From Candidatus Parvarchaeota archaeon (GTDB lineage: Archaea > Micrarchaeota > Micrarchaeia > Anstonellales > VGKX01): 7,321 nt of DNA. The translations under genes were made by a program, and so were the position numbers. The number at the start of each line of letters is the position of its first letter. The first letter of the stretch is position 1. The notes below the pieces were generated by a model, which made no database searches, was not told the DNA's origin, and saw only the letters and a program-made list of their open reading frames with translations. Below are positions 1 through 5,902 of this stretch, one piece after another. The DNA lies in the NCBI GenBank assembly GCA_016866895.1, contig VGKX01000046.1:1-7321 (forward strand), in the 5' to 3' direction.

Positions 1-438
1 GACACCTGCCTTTCTCATGGAAAAACTCCTCACAGCATCATAAACAAATGGCATTGGCGAGCCAAACGGGTCAAGCTCCACAAAATCAAAGCTGTTTGAA
101 TATGCCGCCTTGCAAAAGTCCTCTGAGAAAACTTGCGCTTTTTTTATCCCGTTGCGCGCAGCATTTTTTTCAATCAGTGCCGCAAGCAATTTGTTTGCAT
201 CAAGGAAAGACACTTTCCCGACGTTCTCGTTTTCAAGTTTGTAGCGTATGCCCCGTATTCCGCTTGCGCAAAACCCGTCCAAGGCCTCAAGCTTTTTTGC
301 CCTTCCGTTTTTTCCATCCTCAATTTTTCCTATTGCCCCGACTGCAAGGCTGGACAAGTCGCGGTTGAGCCTCATGCTTGGATTGAAAAACGCCCCGCCG
401 CCAATCTTTATCCGTGCCTTGCCTTCACTGACAATCAT
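1..438 (-). CDS. trm1: tRNA (guanine(26)-N2)-dimethyltransferase Trm1, 5' part (runs off left edge)
   Basis: This is the first 146 codons of a SAM-dependent methyltransferase that dimethylates G26 of tRNA in archaea and eukaryotes. The N-terminus carries the family signature AFFNPSMRLNRDLS (residues 16-29). It is followed by the SAM-binding motif DGFCASGIRGIRY (54-66), an acidic strand end (FLDAN, 78-82) and the catalytic-loop signature ELDPFGSPMPFV (121-132). The rest lies left of base 1, and Trm1 proteins are usually over 350 residues. The ATG at 438 is preceded by GGTGGG (442-447), a Shine-Dalgarno-like site at short spacing; a TTG at 456 is a weaker alternative. The gene starts 19 bases after the DUF357 stop on the same strand, so the two are probably co-transcribed. 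The identification rests on several contiguous family motifs and is firm. Confidence 0.93.
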   Translation of the reverse strand, partial: MIVSEGKARIKIGGGAFFNPSMRLNRDLSSLAVGAIGKIEDGKNGRAKKLEALDGFCASGIRGIRYKLENENVGKVSFLDANKLLAALIEKNAARNGIKKAQVFSEDFCKAAYSNSFDFVELDPFGSPMPFVYDAVRSFSMRKAGV

Positions 439-457
439 CAGCCCACCAATCCACAAC

Positions 458-703
458 CTATTTTTTTATGCGGTAGGCATCAATAAGCCCGTGCGCATAG
501 TTGATGCAGCCAAACGCTGTGACAAAGTCCTTTTTATCAAGGAAATACTTAGTGTCCTTGCAGTAAAGCCGCGCAAGCTCCACGATGTGCGAGTTTTCGG
601 CAGTCACTTTAACCTCAGGCACGTTTTGCTCAAACTGCCTTATGTCGCTTTCAATTCGCTCCCGCTCGCTAAGCTTTGCCGCCTTTGGGAATTTTCTTTC
701 CAT
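458..703 (-). CDS. DUF357 family archaeal protein
   Basis: A small soluble protein of 81 residues from the ATG at 703. The C-terminal half has the pattern I associate with the archaeal DUF357 family: a helix containing YCKDTKYFLDKKDFVTAF followed by INYAHGLIDA. The N-terminal half is charged and probably helical. No enzymatic motif is visible and the family has no role I can name. A GTG at 727 would add eight residues, but I prefer the ATG at 703. It has no ribosome binding site, yet a BRE/TATA-like element is centred 28 bases upstream, as expected of a leaderless archaeal transcript. It lies just upstream of trm1 on the same strand, so an RNA-linked role is possible, but that is only inference from position. 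Confidence 0.8.
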   Translation of the reverse strand: MERKFPKAAKLSERERIESDIRQFEQNVPEVKVTAENSHIVELARLYCKDTKYFLDKKDFVTAFGCINYAHGLIDAYRIKK

Positions 704-726
704 ATGCTTAACTTGATAAACAAGCA

Positions 727-742
727 CAAATAAACCTTTAGC
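727..742 (-). promoter_or_regulatory. BRE/TATA-like promoter for the DUF357-trm1 unit
   Basis: Read on the minus strand the element is GCTAAAGGTTTATTTG. GCTAAA fits the archaeal BRE pattern RNWAAW, and TTTATTT is TATA-like. Its centre, near 731, is 28 bases before the DUF357 ATG at 703, which would put the start site within a few bases of that codon and give a leaderless message. The same AT-rich core, read on the plus strand as AAATAAA, is 27 bases before the glycosylase ATG at 758, so it may serve both directions. Inferred from spacing and consensus only. Confidence 0.5.
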
Positions 743-757
743 CGCAGGGTGTTTTTC

Positions 758-1462
758 ATGAAGCCAAGCAATGCGGACTACAACTGGATAATCAAAACCC
801 TCAATTCCATTAAAAACCCACGGAACGTCGAGGGCATGGCGCGCTTTGGCATCAACCCAAACGGCACGCTTGGCATCCCAATCCCTGAATTGCGTAAAAT
901 AGCCTCAAGGGCTGGAAAAAACCATGAGCTTGCGCTGCAGCTTTGGGACTCAGGCATCCACGAGGCGCGCATACTTGCAGGGTATATAGAACACCCCATG
1001 TGCGTCACTGAAAGGCAGTTTGAAAAGTGGGCTTCCCAGTTTGACTCCTGGGACGTGTGCGACCAGGTGTGCGGCAGCCTTTTTGACAAGACGGAGTTTG
1101 CAATTAGCAAGGCCAGGGAATACTCAAGCCGGGAGGAGGAATTCGTAAAACGTACCGGATTTGTGCTCATGGCATGCCTTGCTGTCCATGACAGGAGGCT
1201 TTCAGACAAAACATTTGTGGAGTTTCTTGGGCTGGTAAAGCGCGAATCGGCTGACGGGCGAAATTTTGTCAAAAAGGCCGTGAACTGGGCCTTGCGCCAG
1301 ATTGGCAAGCGCAACAAGTTCCTGAATTCAAAGGCAAAAGGCATTGCCCGCGAAATTGAGCTTATTGATTCCCCTGCAGCAAAGTGGATTGCAAAAGATG
1401 CGCTGCGCGAACTTGAATCGGATAAAGTCAGGCTGAGGCTTGGCATGAAGCCGTCGGGCTGA
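758..1462 (+). CDS. AlkD-like DNA alkylation repair protein (HEAT-like repeat DNA glycosylase)
   Basis: A 234-residue protein of the DNA alkylation repair family (PF08713), all-helical HEAT-like repeat enzymes that excise positively charged alkylated purines such as 3- and 7-methylated bases. Recognisable blocks are GMARFGI (26-32), LWDSGIHEARILAG (62-75), SWDVCDQVC (97-105), FVKRTGFVLMA (129-139), RNFVKKAVNWALRQIGKRN (168-186) and AAKWIAKDALREL (207-219). By motif alignment, W98, D102, R132 and W177 match the Trp, Asp, Arg and Trp residues that line the active cleft of Bacillus cereus AlkD, so it is probably active. Length is normal for the family. The ATG at 758 is chosen because AGGGTG (746-751) lies six bases upstream; a GTG at 749 would add three residues. 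The stop lies inside a tandem duplication. It runs with the following fusion gene, 75 bases away. Confidence 0.92.
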   Translation: MKPSNADYNWIIKTLNSIKNPRNVEGMARFGINPNGTLGIPIPELRKIASRAGKNHELALQLWDSGIHEARILAGYIEHPMCVTERQFEKWASQFDSWDVCDQVCGSLFDKTEFAISKAREYSSREEEFVKRTGFVLMACLAVHDRRLSDKTFVEFLGLVKRESADGRNFVKKAVNWALRQIGKRNKFLNSKAKGIAREIELIDSPAAKWIAKDALRELESDKVRLRLGMKPSG

Positions 1463-1488
1463 GGCTTGGCATGAAGCCGTCGGGCTGA
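1431..1488 (+). repeat. Perfect 26-bp tandem duplication across the glycosylase stop codon
   Basis: Bases 1431-1456 (starting GGCTGAGGCTTGGCATGA) are repeated exactly at 1457-1482, and the first six bases, GGCTGA, recur at 1483-1488. The unit is 26 bases, not a multiple of three. Copy one encodes the last residues of the glycosylase and the stop falls at the beginning of copy two. Removing one copy would leave the same protein end and the same stop, so the duplication is silent for the protein and only lengthens the spacer before the next gene. Confidence 0.95.
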
Positions 1489-1537
1489 AAACACATGTGA
1501 AAACGCCAGCATCTTGACTATTGGCAGGCTTGTTTTA

Positions 1538-2644
1538 ATGGCAATAAAAACAAATGCAAAAATCGTCATTGTTGGCGGGACGTTTGACTGCTTCCATGCG
1601 GGCCACGCAAGGCTTCTTGGCGTTGCGGCAAAGGCAGGCTTTGTGCAAATAGGCATCACCTCTGACAGGTTTGCAAGAAGCCTCAAGCGCCATGCCCTGG
1701 AGCCTTATTCAGTCAGGGCAAAGGCAGTGGAAAGATTCATGCAATCAACTGTCTCTTGGTCTGGCGCAAGGTCAGGATTGGGGGCAGGCTTTGAAATTTC
1801 AAAAATCGACGACAGGTTTGGCGGTGCGGCATCCGAAAGGGCTGCCAAAATTATTTGCGTTAGCCTTGAGACGCTTCACGGGGCAATTGCAATCAACAGG
1901 GCCAGGCATAGGCGCGGCCTCAAACCCCTGAAGATTATTTGCATCAGCCTGCTCAACGCACAAGACCATGTTCGCATCTCAAGCACGCGTGTTAGAATAA
2001 AGGCAATTGACAAGTCTGGCAAAAGGCTTTTGCCAGTCCTTCTTTGTGTTGGCTCAACCAATCCCTCAAAGCTTTCGGGGGCTGCCCAGGCTTCAAGAAG
2101 GCTTTTTGGAAAAAGTTTCAGGGTTGTTGGCTTCAAGGCAAAATCTGGCATAGGCAAGCAGCCCTTTGGCCAAACCACTGTCAAGGGAGCCAAAAACCGC
2201 GCCTTGGCAGCCTACAAACATTGCCTTGCCAAACGAGGCAGGTGCGATTTTGGCGTTGGGTTTGAAAGCGGCCTGTTCAGTGTTGCAGGCAGGCATTACG
2301 ATGTCCTTTACTGCTCAATTTACGAGCCTTCCTTTGGCCACAGCATCGGGTGCAGCATGGGCTTTGAGGTGGGCAGGGAAATTGTAAAAAAAATCAAATC
2401 TGAAAAGTCAAGCCTTGGCTGGGCGGTTTCAAAAATCTCGGGCATCAGGGACATTGGCAGGAAAAACGGCGCAATACACTATCTTTCAGGCGGGCTTCTT
2501 AAGCGGGAGGAAATGGCTGTGCAGGCAATGCTTTGCGCAATGGTGCCAAGAATCGGCGGCCAATCCACCTGTTGTCTCACAAGAGCGAAAGCGCCTGAGA
2601 AAAATGCAAAGCAAGCTGTGGGAGACTGCCAACATACAGCGTAA
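1538..2644 (+). CDS. coaD: Bifunctional phosphopantetheine adenylyltransferase / DUF84 (YjjX-type) inosine/xanthosine triphosphatase fusion
   Basis: A 368-residue two-domain protein. Residues 1-160 form an archaeal phosphopantetheine adenylyltransferase, which makes dephospho-CoA from ATP and 4'-phosphopantetheine. Visible motifs are the nucleotidyltransferase entry IVGGTFDCFHAGH (11-23, with the HxGH element at 20-23), IGITSD (38-43), VSLETLHGAIAIN (108-120) and the ATP-binding ISSTR (147-151). From about 166 to 337 it is a DUF84/YjjX-type NTPase that hydrolyses non-canonical purine triphosphates. Signatures are GSTNPSK (172-178), QPFGQTTVKGAKNRA (208-222), GVGFESG (239-245) and GAIHYLSGGLLKRE (311-324). 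I recall the same domain order annotated in Thermoplasma-type archaea, so the fusion is not new. The ATG at 1538 follows GGCAGG (1523-1528) and begins just before the first strand; a TTG at 1514 is possible. Residues 338-368 are a Cys-containing tail unlike the family, and another frame looks more coding there. Confidence 0.9.
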   Translation: MAIKTNAKIVIVGGTFDCFHAGHARLLGVAAKAGFVQIGITSDRFARSLKRHALEPYSVRAKAVERFMQSTVSWSGARSGLGAGFEISKIDDRFGGAASERAAKIICVSLETLHGAIAINRARHRRGLKPLKIICISLLNAQDHVRISSTRVRIKAIDKSGKRLLPVLLCVGSTNPSKLSGAAQASRRLFGKSFRVVGFKAKSGIGKQPFGQTTVKGAKNRALAAYKHCLAKRGRCDFGVGFESGLFSVAGRHYDVLYCSIYEPSFGHSIGCSMGFEVGREIVKKIKSEKSSLGWAVSKISGIRDIGRKNGAIHYLSGGLLKREEMAVQAMLCAMVPRIGGQSTCCLTRAKAPEKNAKQAVGDCQHTA

Positions 2645-2684
2645 TGAAATAGAAAAGAACAAAAAAGAAAGGGACAAGTGGTAA
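2604..2684 (+). other. Possible alternative-frame C-terminal tail of the fusion gene, or a 26-codon ORF
   Basis: In the +1 frame relative to the fusion gene, an open stretch reaches TAA at 2682-2684. From the ATG at 2604 it encodes a charged helix-like peptide beginning MQSKLWETANIQRNE. Upstream in the same frame it reads SQERKRLRK, with natural-looking codons. Either the fusion protein really ends in this frame, through a sequencing indel or a slip near 2550-2580, or the similarity to coding is an accident of the A-rich tract that serves the opposing terminator. Confidence 0.25.
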
Positions 2685-2706
2685 GCACCGCGTCCCATCT
2701 ACTTTT
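2646..2706. terminator. Bidirectional hairpin terminator between convergent genes
   Basis: The hairpin spans 2671-2696: GGGAC (2671-2675) pairs with GTCCC (2692-2696), then after a two-base AA bulge GTGGT (2678-2682) pairs with ACCGC (2687-2691, one G-T pair), leaving an AAGC loop. On the minus strand it is followed at once by TTTCTTTTTTGTTCTTTTC, ending transcription of the membrane protein gene. On the plus strand it is followed by TTTTT at 2702-2706, inside the end of the opposing gene. Oligo-U tracts are the known archaeal termination signal; the hairpin is seen in the sequence, its use is inferred. Confidence 0.65.
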
Positions 2707-3736
2707 TCTTTGCCGCTTTGCCAGCTGCCGTCTTTGTTGCCTTTGGGCTGTCTTCATCTCCCATTTCCATGTGCCCGCTGCTTGTTTTTCTTGGCATTGA
2801 AAACCCGCCGCTTTGCCTGCGTGTTGCTGCATGCAAGACCGGGGGGCTTACTTGACTTTCAGCTGCTGCACCAGCTGATTTTTTCTCAAAAGGTGCCTGG
2901 GGCGCTACAAATCTTTGTGGCGCAACCCCTCCTTCAGCCTCCCTCTTTATTTCCCTGTATATGTACACACCAAAATATGCTGAGATGCCTGTTAGCAATG
3001 GGGTTAGAAGTATCTGCACTACATAATTGAAGCAGGGAATCACAAGCCCAACCAGGATTAGCGGCAGCATCACTACCATTATGGCTATCCCAAACACAAG
3101 CTGGTAAATGAAAATTGTTGCAGCCTTGCCATTTGTCATTGCCCAGGCTTTTTGCGAGCAAGCCCCTATGTCCTGCGTTATGTCACAAAGGAATATCTCA
3201 CTCATAACTGAAAGTCGCACTCCATGGTATATCCAGCCGATAAACAAGGGAATGCCAAGCAGAATTGCAAGCGCAAGGCCAGGCAAATAGGCCACAAAAA
3301 ACATCACTGCAACTCCAATAAGTGGAAGAACCCACAAAACCAGGTGTTTTTTCTCCCTCCAGAACAACATCACGTGCAGCCCCTGTGCTATTGTCGCCAC
3401 AAGGAACTTCCAGGCAAGGCCAAAAGTGAAGTCCCCTTTTGCAAACCCTTCGTTTGCAAGTGCAGTGCGTATGAATTTTCCGCTAAAATAGCTGCTGACA
3501 TACATGTTGACAACTACCAGGGCGCCAAAGAACAAAATTAACAGCAGGAAAACAGACGCCCCCCCTCCCTCGCTGGTCGCTGAAAGAAGGCTCCCCCCAA
3601 ATATCATTCCAAGTACAATAACTGCGACCACAATGACAAAAGCTATCGTGTATGCCATGTACTTTGCAAAATCCATGTGCAGCTTTCCGTCTGTGACGGC
3701 ATTAAGCGCATATTTGAGGCTCTCAACAATCTCCAT
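2699..3736 (-). CDS. Polytopic membrane protein of unknown function (paralog 2) with long basic C-terminal tail
   Basis: A 345-residue integral membrane protein I cannot assign to a named family. Hydrophobic segments lie near 28-52, 61-83, 108-125 (weaker), 131-150, 153-170 and 206-258, suggesting about six membrane passes. Conserved with its upstream neighbour are MEIxxxLKY at the N-terminus, YFSGKF (83-88), LFWREKKHLVLW (124-135) and AWAMTNGKA (197-205). The last block resembles the SWxLTxGN motif of bacterial and archaeal membrane families such as the GPDPase membrane domain, a weak hint only. The soluble tail (about 262-345) is rich in Ala, Ser, Pro and Lys, ends in AAKKK, and is much longer than the paralog's. 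The start is clear: GGGGGTG (at 3744-3750) sits seven bases before ATG. It begins 32 bases after its paralog stops, so they form one operon. No signal peptide or catalytic motif is visible. Confidence 0.8.
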   Translation of the reverse strand: MEIVESLKYALNAVTDGKLHMDFAKYMAYTIAFVIVVAVIVLGMIFGGSLLSATSEGGGASVFLLLILFFGALVVVNMYVSSYFSGKFIRTALANEGFAKGDFTFGLAWKFLVATIAQGLHVMLFWREKKHLVLWVLPLIGVAVMFFVAYLPGLALAILLGIPLFIGWIYHGVRLSVMSEIFLCDITQDIGACSQKAWAMTNGKAATIFIYQLVFGIAIMVVMLPLILVGLVIPCFNYVVQILLTPLLTGISAYFGVYIYREIKREAEGGVAPQRFVAPQAPFEKKSAGAAAESQVSPPVLHAATRRQSGGFSMPRKTSSGHMEMGDEDSPKATKTAAGKAAKKK

Positions 3737-3768
3737 TTTCCAGCACCCCCAATGTCAGTCCGCATTTC

Positions 3769-4665
3769 CTAGTCTTTTTTTTGCTGCTTTTTTTCAGCTG
3801 CAGCATCCTTGCTCCAAAGTGTTGTCAGGCTTTTCTCCTTTCTGATTTCACAAAACACATAAACCCTTGCATATGCCCAGACTCCCATGATAAGCGGCAC
3901 CCAGAAAACCGCAAGCATGTCCATAATAAACCTTGAGGCAGCCGTGCTTTGGGTGAATCTGCCAATAATAAAAGTCAGCACTATCCAGGCAACAGCAAAC
4001 GGAACCAATGCCGCAACCTGGGCGACAAAAAACGCAGCATAATATGTGAATATTTTCAGGGCCTTGCCCTGTGTCATCTCCCAGGATTTTTTTGTGTATT
4101 CAAACATGCCTAATTGTGAATTTACCAAACATAACTCGGGGGCAAAAGCCTGCCTAATCCAAAAATAAATCCATGCAAGTGCAACTGGCGCAAAGCCGAT
4201 TGAGGCAATCACCGCCACTCCTTTTGCTCCAATTGAAGGCATCAAAAAAAACCTGGCCAAAAGGCCTGCAACCACTGCAAGAAAAGGGAATATGTATAAA
4301 ACCAGGTACCTTTTATCCCTCCAGAAAACCAGCGTCTGTGCTGCAAGGATAATGTTGGTAAGTATGTACTTCCAAAAAATCTTCAAAGAATAGTCGCCAG
4401 GGCTCAGGCTTTCGTTCTCAAGGCCGGTTTTCAGGAATTTGCCCGAGTAATATTCCCTGGCAGCCATTATCAGTATCCCTAATGTGAATGCCATGGCTGC
4501 GGAAAAAAACGCCAAGGATTGCGGCAGAAAGCCTGCTGCAATTGAAACAAGCAACATCCCAAGGCCGTAGACAAAATACATGCCGGCAAAAACTATGTAA
4601 TCCTTCCTCGGCCTTTCGTCCAACAATGCCCCAAACGAGTACTTAAGTCCTTGTGCAATCTCCAT
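3769..4665 (-). CDS. Polytopic membrane protein of unknown function (paralog 1)
   Basis: A 298-residue integral membrane protein, clearly related along its length to the next gene downstream. Shared blocks are MEIAQGLKY (1-9), YYSGKFLKTGLENE (72-85), VFWRDKRYLVLYIFP (113-127) and SWEMTQGKALKIF (194-206). Hydrophobic segments lie near 24-46, 51-69, 101-114, 120-140, 148-168, 206-234 and 247-270. The C-terminus is short, charged and lysine-rich, so both tails probably face the same side, perhaps the cytoplasm. The ATG at 4665 is chosen because it aligns with the paralog's start; a GTG at 4677 would add MLVL. No Shine-Dalgarno site precedes the ATG, but the stop of a 22-codon mini-ORF overlaps it as TGATG, which could supply ribosomes by re-initiation. 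Function is unknown; transport, envelope or lipid roles are all open. Confidence 0.8.
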   Translation of the reverse strand: MEIAQGLKYSFGALLDERPRKDYIVFAGMYFVYGLGMLLVSIAAGFLPQSLAFFSAAMAFTLGILIMAAREYYSGKFLKTGLENESLSPGDYSLKIFWKYILTNIILAAQTLVFWRDKRYLVLYIFPFLAVVAGLLARFFLMPSIGAKGVAVIASIGFAPVALAWIYFWIRQAFAPELCLVNSQLGMFEYTKKSWEMTQGKALKIFTYYAAFFVAQVAALVPFAVAWIVLTFIIGRFTQSTAASRFIMDMLAVFWVPLIMGVWAYARVYVFCEIRKEKSLTTLWSKDAAAEKKQQKKD

Positions 4666-4733
4666 CAAAACCAACACAATAAGGCTTTGGGCGTGGTCCC
4701 ACTGGCGCCAACTGCAATCAAAGCCCCTCCCAT
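4665..4733 (-). CDS. Possible 22-residue mini-ORF coupled to the membrane protein gene
   Basis: A short ORF begins 11 bases after the trpS stop. Its ATG at 4733 is preceded by AGGGG about five bases upstream. It encodes a small hydrophobic peptide (MGGALIAVGASG..., ending CWF). Its TGA overlaps the ATG of the membrane protein gene as TGATG, and that gene has no ribosome binding site of its own. This arrangement is typical of translational coupling or of a leader peptide. At this length an ORF can arise by chance, so the call rests on the site, the spacing and the overlap. Confidence 0.3.
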   Translation of the reverse strand: MGGALIAVGASGTTPKALLCWF

Positions 4734-4744
4734 TAGCCCCTAAC

Positions 4745-5827
4745 TTATCCCTGGGCTATCCTTTCTATTATCTTTTCAGCCTTTTTAATTGCTGCCTTTT
4801 TGTCCTGCTGGTGCTTCCTGAACCACTCAAGGGCATAGGGTATCCATTTTTTCTTGTACTCGCCTGTGAGCATCCTGCCGCTGTCCATGTCCTGCCTCAT
4901 CTCCTCAAGCAGCCTGTCGTCAGGCAAAAAATGGAATTTCATATATTCAAACAAAACGTCCTTGCTTGAGTCGCCGCCAAACTGCCGCTGCTCGGCTGCA
5001 GTGTCCCGCCCGCCGCTAAACGCGCTTTGCAGTTTTTTCTCTATTGCCCCGATGTCCTCGTCAAGGCATATCGTGCTTTTTGCGTTGCGCTTGGACATTT
5101 TTTGCGAGCCGTCAAGGCTTTTTATGGTCCTGTGGTATGTTGCACTTGGGGCAACCAGGCCCAGCTTTGAGGCTATGTCGCGGCTGAAACGTATGTGCGG
5201 GTCCTGGTCAAGGCCCACAGGCACAAGGACCGGCTTTGGGCCGCCAAAATCCTCGTGCTGGGGAAGAAGTATGTCGCCAACCTGGGTCAGGGCAGCAAAA
5301 TAAAGCCCGAAGTTCTTCTCGCCGTAGATTGCCTTGAGGGTTGCATGCGTTGCCCTGCTTGCTGCCATGTACGCAAAATTGGTCACCCTAATCTCCCTGG
5401 ACTGCAGGTAAATGTGGGCGTTTTTCTCGTCAAGGCCAAGGGCAATCATGTCCGCAAGGTTTGACACTGCGTTTTCCCTTGACTTTTCAAGGCTTGTGCC
5501 GTTGTCTGCGTATGCCTCAAGGTCGGCAATGCAGTAGAAAACCTTTGCATCAAACCTTTTTTGGAAATAGACAAGCTCGTCTGCGGTAAGCTTTGAGCCA
5601 AGATGAAAGCTTCCGGAGGGCTTTATCCCGCTAAGGACCGCAATCTTGTTTTTTCTCTCGGCGGCCTGTTCAAACAGGTTCAAATCCCTATGGGCAAACA
5701 CAAGGCCGCGTCCCACAAGCGTGCCGCCAATTTTTTTTGCAAGGCCAGCGTCAATATTTTTCAGGCCAAATTCATCAAAAAGCTTCTCCTCGCTTACTAT
5801 GCTGCTGCTCCATGGGTCAAGCTCCAT
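4745..5827 (-). CDS. trpS: Tryptophanyl-tRNA synthetase, archaeal/eukaryal type
   Basis: A 360-residue class I aminoacyl-tRNA synthetase that charges tRNA-Trp. It opens with LDPWSSSIV (3-11), the archaeal counterpart of the DPWGS start. The first signature is SGIKPSGSFHLGS (66-78), where the usual HxGH is HLGS. Next come IADLEAYAD (100-108), VPVGLDQDPHIRFSRDIA (202-219), typical of archaeal TrpRS, and LDGSQKMSKRNAKS (238-251), holding the KMSKS-type loop as KMSKR. Length suits the family. The ATG at 5827 is preceded by AGGATGA (5834-5840) at six-base spacing; a TTG at 5833 is less likely. It lies 75 bases downstream of the KaiC-like gene on the same strand. The final His of HxGH normally helps bind ATP, so the Ser is unusual; everything else looks intact. 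Confidence 0.93.
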   Translation of the reverse strand: MELDPWSSSIVSEEKLFDEFGLKNIDAGLAKKIGGTLVGRGLVFAHRDLNLFEQAAERKNKIAVLSGIKPSGSFHLGSKLTADELVYFQKRFDAKVFYCIADLEAYADNGTSLEKSRENAVSNLADMIALGLDEKNAHIYLQSREIRVTNFAYMAASRATHATLKAIYGEKNFGLYFAALTQVGDILLPQHEDFGGPKPVLVPVGLDQDPHIRFSRDIASKLGLVAPSATYHRTIKSLDGSQKMSKRNAKSTICLDEDIGAIEKKLQSAFSGGRDTAAEQRQFGGDSSKDVLFEYMKFHFLPDDRLLEEMRQDMDSGRMLTGEYKKKWIPYALEWFRKHQQDKKAAIKKAEKIIERIAQG

Positions 5828-5843
5828 AACCAATCATCCTGTG

Positions 5844-5882
5844 GCTTAAAATATGCAAATCCATTGCCTGCCTTTTATGCAA
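5844..5882 (-). promoter_or_regulatory. AT-rich boxes upstream of trpS, possible internal promoter
   Basis: On the minus strand two TATA-like boxes precede trpS: GCATAAAAGG (5871-5880) and CATATTTTAAG (5845-5855). The first is about 49 bases before the ATG and would leave a leader of roughly 20 bases containing the AGGATGA site. The second is only about 23 bases away, too close for a message carrying that site. Weak consensus evidence only. Confidence 0.25.
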
Positions 5883-5902
5883 GACCTGCCAATCTTATGT
5901 TT

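Noticed and set aside
48..733. Overlapping plus-strand open frames opposite trm1 and DUF357
   Set aside because: The minus strand carries contiguous Trm1 and DUF357 motifs; the plus products are Phe/Pro/Ser-rich shadows.
1463..1537. Possible leader gene or RNA in the glycosylase-fusion spacer
   Set aside because: Apart from the duplicated 26-bp unit and an 8-base palindrome (CACATGTG) nothing structured or coding is visible.
778..1686. Minus-strand open frame of 302 codons opposite the glycosylase
   Set aside because: It is antisense to a gene with clear family motifs, gives a low-complexity Ser/Arg/Phe-rich product, and extends into the next gene. It is a codon-bias shadow.
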